A stretch of DNA of 64,000 bases from Bacteroidia bacterium (GCA_905373475.1 CAJPTC010000002.1:62001-126000); one strand, 5' to 3'; shown: positions 36,071-46,159, counted from the stretch's first letter. Notes: a model not told the origin generated them from the sequence alone. Made by a program: numbers and translations.

Positions 36071-36110
36071 GTGTAAAGTATTCCCCGCCGCCTAATCTCT
36101 ACATTCTCGT

Positions 36111-36118
36111 TATCTTTG
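36111..36118 (+). promoter_or_regulatory. -7 box TATCTTTG for glnS
   Basis: This is a perfect TAnnTTTG match followed, after about 10 nt, by a Shine-Dalgarno-like AAGGAGG and the ATG at 36141. Confidence 0.6.
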
Positions 36119-36140
36119 TTTGATAAACAAGGAGGGAGCA

Positions 36141-37826
36141 ATGGCGGAAGAATTGGTCAAAGAGACAGTAGCAAAGTCTAAAAATTTCCTAGAAGAAATC
36201 ATAGAAAACGACCTCGCACAAAACAAACACAATGGGCGCATTCTGACTCGTTTCCCACCCGAACCCAATGGTTTCTTGCACATTGGACACGCAAAGTCTA
36301 TCTGCATCAATTTCGGTTTAGCAAAGCGCTACGGAGGGCGTACCAACCTCCGCTTCGACGATACCAATCCTACAAAAGAGGAAACCCTCTACGTAGATGC
36401 CATTAAGGAAGACATCCGTTGGCTGGGCTTTCAGTGGGCAGAGGAACGCTATGCATCAGACTACTTCGATCAGCTCTACGCGTGGTGTCAAGAGCTTGTG
36501 CAACGGGGTCTAGCTTACGTTGACGACCAAACACAGGAAGAAATCCGTGCGAACCGTGGAACGGTAACAACACCTGGTACAGATAGCCCGTGGCGCAACC
36601 GTACCCCCGAAGAAAATCTTGACCTTCTGGAACGGATGAAGAACGGCGAGTTCCCCGACGGCAGCAAGGTGGTGCGTGCTAAAATAGATATGGCACACCC
36701 TAATATGCTCTTCCGCGACCCGATTCTCTATCGCATCCTCCACGTGCCACACCACCGTACTGGCGATAAATGGTGCATTTACCCCATGTACGACTTTGCC
36801 CACGGGCAGAGCGACTCTATTGAACAGATCACCCACTCCATCTGTACCCTCGAGTTCGACGTTCATCGCCCGCTTTACGACTGGTTTATCGAAACTCTAA
36901 ATATATTCCCTTCGCATCAATACGAGTTCGCACGTCTTAACCTCACCTATACGGTGATGAGTAAACGCCGATTGTTGGAACTCGTTGAAACGGGGGTTGT
37001 GAGTGGCTGGGATGACCCTCGTATGCCTACAATTTGCGGTTTACGACGCAGAGGCTATACACCCGAGGCTGTACGCAATTTTGCCGAGGCAGTAGGGGTA
37101 GCAAAGCGAGACAACGTGATAGATCTCTCGCTCCTTGAGTTTTACCTCCGCGAAGACCTCAACAAACGGGCAGAGCGTCGCATGGCTGTTCTAGACCCTC
37201 TGAAGGTCGTAATTACGAACTATCCCGAAGAGCAAGAAGAATGGCTCGAGGCGATAAATAACCCCGAAGACGATACGGCAGGAACAAGACAGGTGCCCTT
37301 CGCACGCGAGCTTTATATCGAGCGAGCTGATTTTATGGAAAATCCGCCTAAGAAATTCTTCCGTCTCTCTCCTGGCACTGAAGTACGTCTACGCTATGCC
37401 TACTTCATCAAATGCGATGAGGTGGTTCACGATGCACAAGGCAATATTATAGAGTTACACTGTAGCTACGACCCCGCATCACGTGGCGGCAATTCACCAG
37501 ATGGGCGAAAAGTGAAAAGCACCATCCACTGGGTTAGCGCGAAGCATGCTATCACAGCACAGATTAGACTCTTCGATCGTCTGTTCCGCACCATAGATCC
37601 GAACGATTATCCCGAAAGCGGATCGTGGAAGGATAACCTCAATTCCGATTCATTGCGCGTAGTAACGGGGTATCTTGAGCCCGAGCTCGCGAATGCAAAA
37701 CTGGGTGATAAGTTTCAGTTTGAACGAATGGGATACTATGCACCAGACCCCGACAGTCGCGCAGGAGCATTGGTCTTCAATCGTACCGCTACCCTAAAAG
37801 ATACTTGGGCTGCACAAGCTCAGTAA
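36141..37826 (+). CDS. glnS: Glutaminyl-tRNA synthetase
   Basis: This 561-residue class I aminoacyl-tRNA synthetase attaches glutamine to tRNA-Gln. The HIGH motif appears in PPEPNGFLHIGHAKS and the KMSKS equivalent in TVMSKRRLLELV. The C-terminal anticodon-binding beta-barrels are present. MAEELVKE at 36141 was chosen over a start seven codons upstream because AAGGAGG is correctly spaced before it. GlnRS indicates direct glutaminylation rather than only the GatCAB amidotransferase route. Confidence 0.97.
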   Translation: MAEELVKETVAKSKNFLEEIIENDLAQNKHNGRILTRFPPEPNGFLHIGHAKSICINFGLAKRYGGRTNLRFDDTNPTKEETLYVDAIKEDIRWLGFQWAEERYASDYFDQLYAWCQELVQRGLAYVDDQTQEEIRANRGTVTTPGTDSPWRNRTPEENLDLLERMKNGEFPDGSKVVRAKIDMAHPNMLFRDPILYRILHVPHHRTGDKWCIYPMYDFAHGQSDSIEQITHSICTLEFDVHRPLYDWFIETLNIFPSHQYEFARLNLTYTVMSKRRLLELVETGVVSGWDDPRMPTICGLRRRGYTPEAVRNFAEAVGVAKRDNVIDLSLLEFYLREDLNKRAERRMAVLDPLKVVITNYPEEQEEWLEAINNPEDDTAGTRQVPFARELYIERADFMENPPKKFFRLSPGTEVRLRYAYFIKCDEVVHDAQGNIIELHCSYDPASRGGNSPDGRKVKSTIHWVSAKHAITAQIRLFDRLFRTIDPNDYPESGSWKDNLNSDSLRVVTGYLEPELANAKLGDKFQFERMGYYAPDPDSRAGALVFNRTATLKDTWAAQAQ

Positions 37827-38012
37827 AACAAAAGCACGGGAGGTTCTATTGCTTATCCGAACTCTGCACAAGACATGCCCGTATACTTGAACGATAAAGC
37901 CCAAATTGCGAGTCACACATCTGCTGTGCTCGGCAATAATACTTTCATTGTTAAAGCACGTGGCGTCCAGCGCCTCATGTTTTTATTCCCCGATTCGTAA
38001 CCCATTGACCTT

Positions 38013-38933
38013 ATGTCCGACACCCCATCCACTCTACAACGCAAACCTGAATGGCTCAAGATTCGCATCGGCGGCGGACACACCTACGCTGGTGTGAGTC
38101 GCACGCTTACTGAACGCGGATTACACACAATTTGCTCTAGTGGGCGCTGTCCCAACCAAGGGGAATGCTGGCAAGCAGGAACAGCTACATTCCTCCTTTT
38201 GGGCAATATATGCACCCGTAGCTGTCGCTTTTGTGCCACACCTACAGGGCATCCTCTTGCCCCCGATCCCAATGAACCCGATAAAATCGCACAATCTGTA
38301 CGCATTCTCTCGTTGAAGCATGTTGTGCTTACTTCGGTAGATCGTGACGACCTCCCCGACGGCGGAGCGAATCACTGGAAGCGCGTTGTAGAGGCAATTC
38401 GTGTCGTAAATCCCAATACAACTATCGAAGTATTGATTCCGGACTTTATGGGCAAAGATGACGCATTAAAATGCGTAATAGAAGCGCAACCAGAGATTAT
38501 CGCACACAACATAGAAACAGTAGAACGCATTACACCCAATGTTCGTTCAAGAGCGCGGTATCGTTATTCGTTAGAAGTACTGAAACAAATTGCTGAAGCA
38601 GGGGCACTTGCTAAGTCGGGCATCATGCTCGGCTTAGGAGAAACCTACTCGGAGATTCTCACTACGATGGATGACCTCCGTGCAGTAAACTGCCAAGTGC
38701 TCACCATAGGGCAATACCTCCAGCCGCGAAAAACGAATGCTGAAGTACTACGCTACGTAACACCCGACGAATTCGATCAGTTGGCAGAGGAGGCTCGTGA
38801 CCGAGGCTTTCGCTATGTTGAAGCAGGACCACTGGTTCGCTCTTCGTTTCATGCAGAAAAAGCACTTGCAGCCTGCGGAATTCTTAAAACGTCTGAAACA
38901 CCAACCACTGCTCAAAGTGATTCAAAGCAATAA
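38013..38933 (+). CDS. lipA: Lipoyl synthase
   Basis: The product is a 306-residue radical SAM enzyme that inserts two sulfurs into protein-bound octanoyl groups. The auxiliary cluster cysteines are in CSSGRCPNQGEC and the radical SAM CxxxCxxC is in CTRSCRFC. The C-terminal region includes SSFHAEKA, with the conserved serine. lipB follows, and the two together make lipoyl groups de novo. The 186-bp gap after glnS holds only a weak hairpin near 37968-37992. Confidence 0.97.
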   Translation: MSDTPSTLQRKPEWLKIRIGGGHTYAGVSRTLTERGLHTICSSGRCPNQGECWQAGTATFLLLGNICTRSCRFCATPTGHPLAPDPNEPDKIAQSVRILSLKHVVLTSVDRDDLPDGGANHWKRVVEAIRVVNPNTTIEVLIPDFMGKDDALKCVIEAQPEIIAHNIETVERITPNVRSRARYRYSLEVLKQIAEAGALAKSGIMLGLGETYSEILTTMDDLRAVNCQVLTIGQYLQPRKTNAEVLRYVTPDEFDQLAEEARDRGFRYVEAGPLVRSSFHAEKALAACGILKTSETPTTAQSDSKQ

Positions 38934-38940
38934 GATACAA

Positions 38941-39609
38941 GTGCAAGTACGCCCATTGGAAGCTAACTACGCCGTAGCCATGCAACAGCAGCAGCAGGCC
39001 TACGAGGCTGTACTTCACGAGCTGGTTACTAAGAACCACGTACAGAGTGCTCACCTATTCGTAGGAGAACATGCGCCTGTTTACACGCTAGGGTTACACG
39101 GCAAAATTTCCAATTTGCTTGTAAGGGAAGGAAAAGAAGGCGTTCCTACACTTTACCGCACCAATCGCGGTGGCGATATTACCTATCACGGACCAGGGCA
39201 ATTAGTCGTCTATTTCATTGCCCACCTCCCGTCGCTCAATCTGGGCGCACGAAGCTATGTAGAATGCCTTCAAAACGCTGTGATAAAAACACTTGCTGAA
39301 TTCCAAATAGAAGCCACCCCCCTCGCCGATGCCCCTGGTGTTTGGTTACCCCCTACAGCCGGACAACCCCTTCGCAAGATTTGCGCATTAGGTATACACA
39401 TCAACCGTGGTATTTCCACACACGGCATCGCCCTCAATGTGCAAACAAAGATGTCCTATTTCTCACAAATCAACCCTTGTGGCTTTACAGATAGAGCTGT
39501 AACCTCTATGCTACAAGAACTTGCCACCCCCATAGACATAGTTTTGGTAAAGAATTTGCTCCTCCAGCATTTGGCAGATGAGATCCATTTCTCCTACGCC
39601 GCAAATTGA
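38941..39609 (+). CDS. lipB: Octanoyltransferase
   Basis: The enzyme (222 residues from GTG 38941) moves octanoate from acyl carrier protein to lipoate-dependent proteins, giving the substrate for LipA. The signature RGGDITYHGPGQLVVYFI is present, and the catalytic pair is seen as K in RKICALGIHI and C in NPCGFTD. The frame is open upstream through the lipA gene, but that stretch is not LipB-like. GTG at 38941, 7 nt after the lipA stop, gives a family-typical N-terminus; GTG 38917 is an alternative. Confidence 0.92.
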   Translation: MQVRPLEANYAVAMQQQQQAYEAVLHELVTKNHVQSAHLFVGEHAPVYTLGLHGKISNLLVREGKEGVPTLYRTNRGGDITYHGPGQLVVYFIAHLPSLNLGARSYVECLQNAVIKTLAEFQIEATPLADAPGVWLPPTAGQPLRKICALGIHINRGISTHGIALNVQTKMSYFSQINPCGFTDRAVTSMLQELATPIDIVLVKNLLLQHLADEIHFSYAAN

Positions 39610-39627
39610 AGGAGCTCTTTCCAAACT

Positions 39628-41352
39628 ATGACGAAGCAGAAAATATGGCATTACCGTACGCATGACGCCGATCGTGCATTAAAGGCACGACTCGAGCAAC
39701 AATGCGAACTCACGCCGCTATTTATAGACTTGCTCCTCGAACGCGGACTAGACTCACAACAGAGCATCGCGGCTTTTTTTGCTCCGAGTTTAGAAGATCT
39801 CCACGACCCTTTCTTAATGAAAAATATGGAGCAAGCGGTCAAGCGCCTCACTCTAGCTCTCGAGAGGGAAGAACGCGTACTCGTTTATGGCGATTACGAC
39901 GTTGATGGCACCACCTCCGTATCGCTCATCTACCGCTATTTGGGAGAACTTGGCGTAGATGTCGGGATCTATATTCCCGATCGGTACAGAGAAGGCTATG
40001 GAATCTCGGAAATGGGAGTGCGCCATGCCGCACAGAATGGCTATACTCTCGTTATTGCTCTAGATTGTGGCATTAAAGCATACAACGAGATCGAGTTAGC
40101 CAATCAACTCGGTGTAGACTTCATAATATGCGATCACCATTTTGCCGATGAAGAGATCCCCCGTGCATGCGCTGTTCTAGATCCAAAACAACCCGACTGT
40201 CACTATCCGTGCAAATATCTTTCGGGGGCAGGTGTAGGTTTCAAACTTTTACAAGCTCTAACCATTCGGAAAGGACTTCCGTTTGAAACACTGATACAAC
40301 ATCTCGATCTACTCGCCATTAGTATTGCCGCCGACCTAGTAGAAATTGTAGACGAGAACAGAATCTTTGCGACTTACGGACTGCGCCGCTTAAACGATCA
40401 CCCATCGCCTGGAATCAAGGCACTGGAACAAGTGGCTGGTATCGGAGAACGAGAAATCAACATTCAGGATATTATCTTCCGACTCGGACCACGTATCAAT
40501 GCCGCAGGTCGAATGATGAATGGCAGCATTGCTGTCGAACTATTTACTTCGCCCGATGCCGATACGGCGGAACTCTATGCGCAGATCGTAAATTCTAGCA
40601 ACATCAAACGGCAAGGCATCGACCGACAAATGACCAGCGAGGCTTTGCAAATGATTGCGAGCGACCCGACCCAGCAGTTTAGCAAGTCTACTTTTCTTTT
40701 CAATACCCACTGGCACAAAGGCGTTATAGGCATTGTAGCGAGCCGTTTGGTAGATATGTACTACAGACCAACTGTGGTGCTAACAGAGGCGAACGGCGTC
40801 GTTTCAGGTTCTGCGCGCTCTGTTGTCGGATTCGATATTTATGATGCTATTAGCAACTGCGCCGACCTTCTCGATAGCTTTGGAGGCCACAAACAAGCCG
40901 TAGGGCTTACCATGACGGCGGATAAAATAGAGGATTTCAAGGCTCGTTTCGAAGAAGTGGTGGCACGCAAGATTACGCAGAGTCAAAAACAACCAATTAT
41001 CGAAATTGATGCTCTGTTGGACTTCTCAGACCTTACGAGCGACTTCCTACACACGATCGAATCTTTTGCGCCCTTTGGTCCTGGCAATCCTGCTCCTACT
41101 TTTGCACTCCTCAACCTTCGTCCCGACCCTGGTGCACGTCTTTTTGGGAGAAATCATGAACACTTAAAACTGTTGGTGACGCAGAACAAAGCACGTTGTT
41201 GCTTTACAGGGATCGCTTACCAGCAGGCGAGTTCGCTACAGTTAGTACAAAACCAGTCCTTCAATATCTGCTTCTCTATTGAGAAAAATAACTTCTACAC
41301 TCCACCAATTACCCAATTCAACATAAAAGACATTGTACCCGCGAACGAATAG
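39628..41352 (+). CDS. recJ: Single-stranded-DNA-specific exonuclease RecJ
   Basis: The product is a 574-residue DHH/DHHA1 phosphoesterase, a 5'-3' exonuclease in recombination and mismatch repair. Motif I VYGDYDVDGTTS, motif II DCGI, the DHH motif (ICDHHFADEEIP) and the DHHA1 signature SFGGHKQAVGLT are present, followed by the RecJ OB domain. It starts 18 bp after lipB. Its end converges on mnmA. Confidence 0.97.
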   Translation: MTKQKIWHYRTHDADRALKARLEQQCELTPLFIDLLLERGLDSQQSIAAFFAPSLEDLHDPFLMKNMEQAVKRLTLALEREERVLVYGDYDVDGTTSVSLIYRYLGELGVDVGIYIPDRYREGYGISEMGVRHAAQNGYTLVIALDCGIKAYNEIELANQLGVDFIICDHHFADEEIPRACAVLDPKQPDCHYPCKYLSGAGVGFKLLQALTIRKGLPFETLIQHLDLLAISIAADLVEIVDENRIFATYGLRRLNDHPSPGIKALEQVAGIGEREINIQDIIFRLGPRINAAGRMMNGSIAVELFTSPDADTAELYAQIVNSSNIKRQGIDRQMTSEALQMIASDPTQQFSKSTFLFNTHWHKGVIGIVASRLVDMYYRPTVVLTEANGVVSGSARSVVGFDIYDAISNCADLLDSFGGHKQAVGLTMTADKIEDFKARFEEVVARKITQSQKQPIIEIDALLDFSDLTSDFLHTIESFAPFGPGNPAPTFALLNLRPDPGARLFGRNHEHLKLLVTQNKARCCFTGIAYQQASSLQLVQNQSFNICFSIEKNNFYTPPITQFNIKDIVPANE

Positions 41353-41443
41353 CACGGGGGAGCTATTGTAGCCAGTACTACAATACAGATAAATTATTGA
41401 ATATCATCTTTATAATAGCAAAACTGATTGCCAGTTCGCACTA

Positions 41444-41459
41444 TACTAGACGTCTAGTA
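41444..41459. repeat. 16-bp perfect palindrome over the mnmA stop codon
   Basis: The sequence tactagacgtctagta is its own reverse complement and includes the mnmA stop codon. It lies between the convergent recJ and mnmA genes. It could be a protein-binding site, part of a termination structure, or chance; a smaller hairpin (attgtag/ctacaat) lies at 41365-41384. Confidence 0.5.
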
Positions 41460-42620
41460 AAAGACGGGGGCAGAACCCAACAACTCATCGCCACTATACC
41501 ACGCGGCAAATTGTCCAGGCGTCACCCCTCTCTGCGGCGTTTCAAAGACCAAATAACAGCCTTTCTCTACCCTATAAAGCTCCGCAACCTGAAGAGGTTG
41601 TCTGTAGCGCAACCGAGCCATTACTGGCAGTTTTTCACCTATTACAATCTCTTTCGTCGGATTCACCCAATGCACCTCCTCATTTGCCATAAAAACGACG
41701 TTGCGATTGAGGTAGGGGTGATCATGCCCCTGTCCCACATAAACCGTGTTCGTCTGCACATCTACGGCTAGTACAAAAAGAGGGAGAGCCTTCCCGCCGA
41801 TGCCTAACCCTTTTCGTTGCCCCACGGTATAGAAATGTGCTCCCTCATGCTGCCCCACCACTGTACCTAATTCAGGAGTCAGCGGATACGGTTTAGCTCT
41901 TTCTTCAAGGGAATTATCGCGATACGGAAGAGGCAATTCGCGCGGAATTTCAACAATATTACCCCTCTTTGCTTCTAAGCGCTGTTCTAAAAAAGTAGGA
42001 AGATCAATCTTCCCCACAAAACAGATCCCATAGCTATCCTTCCTCTGTGCAGTAGCAAGCCCTAACTGCTTTGCTAAGGCACGCACCTCAGCTTTTTGCA
42101 TCTCACCTATCGGGAAAAGCGCGTGTGCCAACTGCTCTTGATTTACTTGGCAGAGGAAATAACTCTGATCCTTCCCTTTATCGCACCCTGCAAGGAGCGA
42201 ATAAATCGTTTTACCTCCTACTTGCCCTTCCGCTTTACGGCAGTAGTGCCCAGTAGCAACATACTCTGCACCACGCGCACGAGCGATCTCCCAAAAAGCC
42301 GCGAACTTAATCTCGCGATTACATAACACGTCTGGATTGGGGGTCCTACCCTTTGCATACTCTGCGAACAGATAGTCTATAACCGAATTCTTGTAAGCTT
42401 CACTTAAATCAACTACTTCAAACGGTATTCCGAGTTTACGCGCTACTAGAGCCGCAAAATCGCGATCTTCTTCAAACGGGCAATCTGACTTCAAAAGACC
42501 GACACGATCTGTCCAATTCTGCATATAGATGCCCAATACGTCGTACCCTTGTTGCTTGAGCAAGTAGGCAGCAACACTGGAATCTACGCCCCCCGAGAGC
42601 CCTACTACGACTTTTGCCAT
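41454..42620 (-). CDS. mnmA: tRNA-specific 2-thiouridylase
   Basis: This 388-residue ATP pyrophosphatase thiolates uridine 34 of tRNA-Lys, -Glu and -Gln. The PP-loop SGGVDSS is at residues 9-15. The catalytic cysteines are in PDVLCNREIKF and in SYGICFVGKID. The C-terminal barrel (TPGQFAAWY) is present. MAKVVVGLS at 42620 is the family start; 18 extra upstream codons were not used. mnmG, which modifies the same uridine at C5, is also in the window at 60.6 kb. Confidence 0.97.
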   Translation of the reverse strand: MAKVVVGLSGGVDSSVAAYLLKQQGYDVLGIYMQNWTDRVGLLKSDCPFEEDRDFAALVARKLGIPFEVVDLSEAYKNSVIDYLFAEYAKGRTPNPDVLCNREIKFAAFWEIARARGAEYVATGHYCRKAEGQVGGKTIYSLLAGCDKGKDQSYFLCQVNQEQLAHALFPIGEMQKAEVRALAKQLGLATAQRKDSYGICFVGKIDLPTFLEQRLEAKRGNIVEIPRELPLPYRDNSLEERAKPYPLTPELGTVVGQHEGAHFYTVGQRKGLGIGGKALPLFVLAVDVQTNTVYVGQGHDHPYLNRNVVFMANEEVHWVNPTKEIVIGEKLPVMARLRYRQPLQVAELYRVEKGCYLVFETPQRGVTPGQFAAWYSGDELLGSAPVFY

Positions 42621-42715
42621 GTACCGATAATTACTTTGGATAGAAGGCTCAGCAATCCAAAAGTCAGTATACAACTAACGAAACTTACCGCGCCTTGCAG
42701 ATAATAAACGGAGTA

Positions 42716-44434
42716 CTACCCTACTCGCTGGCTCTTTTTCTTAATTCGGACACTCTCGCGGCGCATATCAACGGGCGATATATCTTTCAGGATATGCTGC
42801 ATACTATCTGGCTGGCGCAAAATTTCTTCACCTCGCAGTAGTACTGTATCGCGAGGCATCGAATAAGCTAAGCGGCCTGCACGATAATAGTAGCGGGAAA
42901 CAATTTCCTGCTCGAGCAATTCCTTCAATTCGTTTTTATGTGCTGAATAGTAAGCTTCAAATTCCTTATCAAATGCAGTGCGTAGACTGGCAAACTGAGA
43001 ACGCATGGTCGAATCAAGTTGCACCTCCTTCGCCATATTTTCCAAGCGTTGCACTTGCTCAAACATCGCATTCTTGCGGGTATACTCCTTCTTCTTCACA
43101 AAAGAGAGAAAATCTTTCAACTCCTTTTCGGAGAGCTTGAATTTCTCAGTAGGAGGAATTTTCGTGTTAAGCTGCTGATAGCGGTTTGCATAATCATAAA
43201 AGGCATTGTTTACATACAGAGAAGCTACCAGCACATTGTATTCTGGTGTCTTGATGGCAAGATCTGGCCAAATACCCCCACCATCATATACCGTACGACC
43301 ATTTAGGGTTTTGAAAGCTCGCATAAGAGAATCGGGTATGTATTCAATCGCCCCGTTCTGATCCCGATGCGCATAGTCAATGGCCTGAATACAACGCCCA
43401 CTAGGTATGTAGTACTTCGCCGTGGTAATCTTAAACACTCCGCCGTATGGGAGAGGTCGAGTGGTTTGTACCAAGCCCTTACCAAACGTTTGTTCGCCAA
43501 TAATTACCGCACGATCGAGATCCTGTAAAGCTCCCGCCACGACTTCGCTAGAAGATGCCGATCCACGGTTCACCAATACAACCAAGGGTAATTCCTTAAA
43601 GGGCGCTTCGCCTGAGGCATAGAGCGTATTTAACTGCTGCGGATTACGCCCTTTCACATCAGCTACTTTTGTACCCGAAGGGACGAAAAGACTCACAAGT
43701 TCAACCGCTTCATTCAACAATCCGCCCGTATTCCCACGAAGATCAAGGACTAAGCCCTTAAGTGGGTTCCCCTTTCCGCGTACCTTTTCTATCGCCTGAC
43801 GTACTTCTTTAGCACAACCTACTGTGAAACCAGAAAGGTTGACGTACGCCAAATCATTCTTCAAGCGCGCTGCATAAGCAACCGCAGGGATTTGTATACG
43901 CGCTCTTTTAACCTCTAGATTCAGCCCCGTCTTCCCATACGGACGATTGACTGTCAGCTTTAATATAGAATTTTCCTTACCCTTCAACTTTGCACTTACC
44001 TCGGTGGCAGAAACTCCCTTCAGATCAACGCCATCTATTTTCACAATGGTGTCGCCTGTTTTGAGGCCTGCACGCACAGCAGGTGTATTCTCGTAAAGCT
44101 GTGCGACTTGGGTATAGTCGCCTGCCTTTTGGATTAAAGCCCCAATCCCCGCATATTCGCCCGTCGTAATGAACTGCAACGTCTCCTTAGAGCTTTCAGG
44201 AATGTACTCTGTATAGGGATCAAGTGTTTTTAGCATGCCGACAATCCCCGCATTCGTAAGTTGCTCAGGGTCGGGCTCATCAACATCCATGAGCATCGCA
44301 TCGCGGAATACGGCAAACAGCGTCTCAAGGTTCTTCGTAAGGTCGTGGTCTGTATAGGCCGAAATGCCGAAAAATGCTGCCATACAAGAGGCCACTGAGA
44401 CCAGCCCAATGAATAGATATTTTTTAATCCGCAT
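42716..44434 (-). CDS. S41-family C-terminal processing peptidase
   Basis: This 572-residue protease has an N-terminal membrane anchor (about residues 6-26), a PDZ domain (about 90-175) and the S41 core. The catalytic Ser-Lys dyad is S294 in RGSASSSEVVAG and K319 in GEQTFGKG, 25 residues apart as in Prc/CtpA. A helical C-terminal extension of about 170 residues follows. It acts in the periplasm on exported proteins. It lies downstream of fumC, separated by a hairpin. Confidence 0.93.
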   Translation of the reverse strand: MRIKKYLFIGLVSVASCMAAFFGISAYTDHDLTKNLETLFAVFRDAMLMDVDEPDPEQLTNAGIVGMLKTLDPYTEYIPESSKETLQFITTGEYAGIGALIQKAGDYTQVAQLYENTPAVRAGLKTGDTIVKIDGVDLKGVSATEVSAKLKGKENSILKLTVNRPYGKTGLNLEVKRARIQIPAVAYAARLKNDLAYVNLSGFTVGCAKEVRQAIEKVRGKGNPLKGLVLDLRGNTGGLLNEAVELVSLFVPSGTKVADVKGRNPQQLNTLYASGEAPFKELPLVVLVNRGSASSSEVVAGALQDLDRAVIIGEQTFGKGLVQTTRPLPYGGVFKITTAKYYIPSGRCIQAIDYAHRDQNGAIEYIPDSLMRAFKTLNGRTVYDGGGIWPDLAIKTPEYNVLVASLYVNNAFYDYANRYQQLNTKIPPTEKFKLSEKELKDFLSFVKKKEYTRKNAMFEQVQRLENMAKEVQLDSTMRSQFASLRTAFDKEFEAYYSAHKNELKELLEQEIVSRYYYRAGRLAYSMPRDTVLLRGEEILRQPDSMQHILKDISPVDMRRESVRIKKKSQRVG

Positions 44435-44463
44435 TTGTTTGGAGAAATTGCTATTGAGAAAAG

Positions 44464-44492
44464 AGGACGCCGCCTGATCTAGGCAACGTCCT
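44464..44492 (-). terminator. Possible terminator between fumC and the S41 peptidase gene
   Basis: The arms aggacg/cgtcct with inner gcct/aggc form a two-part hairpin, followed on the minus strand by cttttctc. The T-tract is short, so this may attenuate rather than stop transcription. Confidence 0.45.
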
Positions 44493-44519
44493 AGGAGATC
44501 AACGAAAAAGGTTCAATTA

Positions 44520-45920
44520 TTATTTTTCAAGACTGCCAATCATCTTCTTAGGATCTACCCACTTATCAAAGTCTTCGGGCGAGACCAATCCCGTAGCAAG
44601 AGCAGCCTCACGTAATGTCAGATCCTCGGCGTATGCTTTCTTGGCAATTTTCGCAGCATTCGCATACCCAATATGCGTATTGAGAGCAGTAACCAACATC
44701 AAAGAGTTGTTGAGATGCTCTGCAATTTTCTTCGCATTGGGATGTATACCACTCACACAATGTACATCTATCGACACACAAGCGTCGCCCAGTAGTCTTG
44801 CAGACTGTAGGAAGTTACTTATTATAACAGGCTTGAAAACATTTAGCTCAAATTGCCCTAGCATAGCACCTACGCCTATAGCAGCATCATTGCCCATTAT
44901 TTGGGCACAAACCATCGTAAGCGCCTCTATCTGCGTGGGATTTACCTTACCTGGCATAATACTCGATCCTGGCTCGTTTTCAGGAATTAAAATCTCACTA
45001 ATACCAGAACGAGGACCAGATGCCATCAATCGTAAATCGCTCGCAATCTTCATTAAAGAGATAGCTACCTGCCGCAATGCTGCATGTGCACAGACAACGG
45101 CATCGTGCGCCGAAAGGGCATCAAATTTATTGGGAGCTGTAACAAAAGGAAAGCCCGTGAGCTCGGCTATTTTTTTCGCCACAAGTTCGGCATAACCTTT
45201 AGGTGTATTCAACCCCGTACCCACTGCTGTGCCTCCAAGCGCTAACTCATAGAGACGAGGCAACGAAGCCTCTACGGCTTTTATGCCCGCTTCAATAAGG
45301 GAGGCATAACCCGAGAATTCCTGTCCTAACGTCAACGGGGTCGCATCCATCAGATGCGTACGTCCAATTTTCACCACATCGGCAAACTCTTTACTCTTGG
45401 CAGCAAAAGAAGCTTGCAAGCGCTTTAATCCAGGCAATGTAACCGTCTGAAGAACAGAAACCGCAGCAATGTGCATCGCGGTAGGAAAAGTATCGTTACT
45501 CGATTGCGATTTATTTACATCGTCATTCGGATGAATGAAGGTAGCACCTTCCCCGAGCTTCTTTCCTAGAAGTTGTTGAGCCCGATTAGCCACCACTTCG
45601 TTCATATTCATGTTACTCTGTGTACCAGAGCCCGTTTGCCATATCACAAGAGGGAACATATCGGCGTGCTGACCTGCCAAAATCTCGTCACACACCTGAG
45701 CAATGAGCTTACACTTTTCCTGATCGAGTACGCCTAATTCCTGATTAGCAAGAGCTGCCGCCTTCTTAAGGTAGGCAAACGCGAGAATAATCTCACGAGG
45801 CATACTTGCTGCCGCACCGATCTTGAAGTTCTCAAAAGACCGTTCCGTTTGTGCTCCCCAAAGCTTATCGGCAGGCACTTTCACCTCGCCCATCGTATCG
45901 CGCTCCACTCTGTATTCCAT
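44520..45920 (-). CDS. fumC: Fumarate hydratase, class II
   Basis: The product is a 466-residue iron-free fumarase that interconverts fumarate and malate. The superfamily signature GSSIMPGKVNPTQIE is present, together with SGTQSNMNMNEV and the HPNDDVNKSQSSND substrate loop. The length is normal. A perfect -7 box is at 45957-45964. In an anaerobic Bacteroidetes it would serve the reductive branch toward succinate; that is pathway inference. Confidence 0.97.
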   Translation of the reverse strand: MEYRVERDTMGEVKVPADKLWGAQTERSFENFKIGAAASMPREIILAFAYLKKAAALANQELGVLDQEKCKLIAQVCDEILAGQHADMFPLVIWQTGSGTQSNMNMNEVVANRAQQLLGKKLGEGATFIHPNDDVNKSQSSNDTFPTAMHIAAVSVLQTVTLPGLKRLQASFAAKSKEFADVVKIGRTHLMDATPLTLGQEFSGYASLIEAGIKAVEASLPRLYELALGGTAVGTGLNTPKGYAELVAKKIAELTGFPFVTAPNKFDALSAHDAVVCAHAALRQVAISLMKIASDLRLMASGPRSGISEILIPENEPGSSIMPGKVNPTQIEALTMVCAQIMGNDAAIGVGAMLGQFELNVFKPVIISNFLQSARLLGDACVSIDVHCVSGIHPNAKKIAEHLNNSLMLVTALNTHIGYANAAKIAKKAYAEDLTLREAALATGLVSPEDFDKWVDPKKMIGSLEK

Positions 45921-45956
45921 TTCGGTTATAATTAGTTTCTACCTAACGCTCTCTTA

Positions 45957-45964
45957 CAAAATTA
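45957..45964 (-). promoter_or_regulatory. -7 box TAATTTTG for fumC
   Basis: This is a perfect TAnnTTTG match on the minus strand, 36 bp before the fumC ATG. Confidence 0.5.
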
Positions 45965-46057
45965 GCGTTTCTATTGATTATTAGGCTCACTACGCAGCGA
46001 AACACACTAATGACGCATAGAATCACTACCGTACCAGCAACGTGCACATTTACTTTG

Positions 46058-46159
46058 GTAGGGGCGAGGCGTGCCCGTTAAAAACGGGTGTTGCGTATTT
46101 TTTGAGGACAGTATCGCCGTAAATCGCTCTCCGCGCCACTCTTAACTCTTAATTTTTAA
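46058..46159 (+). repeat. Dispersed intergenic repeat, copy R2
   Basis: This copy begins gtaggggcgaggcgtgcc and has lost part of the right arm of the opening palindrome. It then carries the 'gttgcgtatttttt' block and ends 'actcttaactcttaatttttaa'. It lies between the fumC promoter and the end of paralogue B, in the same orientation as R3 on the other side of the B-C pair. The rest of this 370-bp gap shows nothing else I can support. Confidence 0.75.

Noticed and set aside
38797..38940. Longer LipB start inside lipA
   Set aside because: The added residues overlap the radical SAM gene by over 130 bp and do not resemble LipB.
44641..45195. 184-residue plus-strand frame opposite fumC
   Set aside because: It is antisense to a clear fumarase and has no recognisable protein features.
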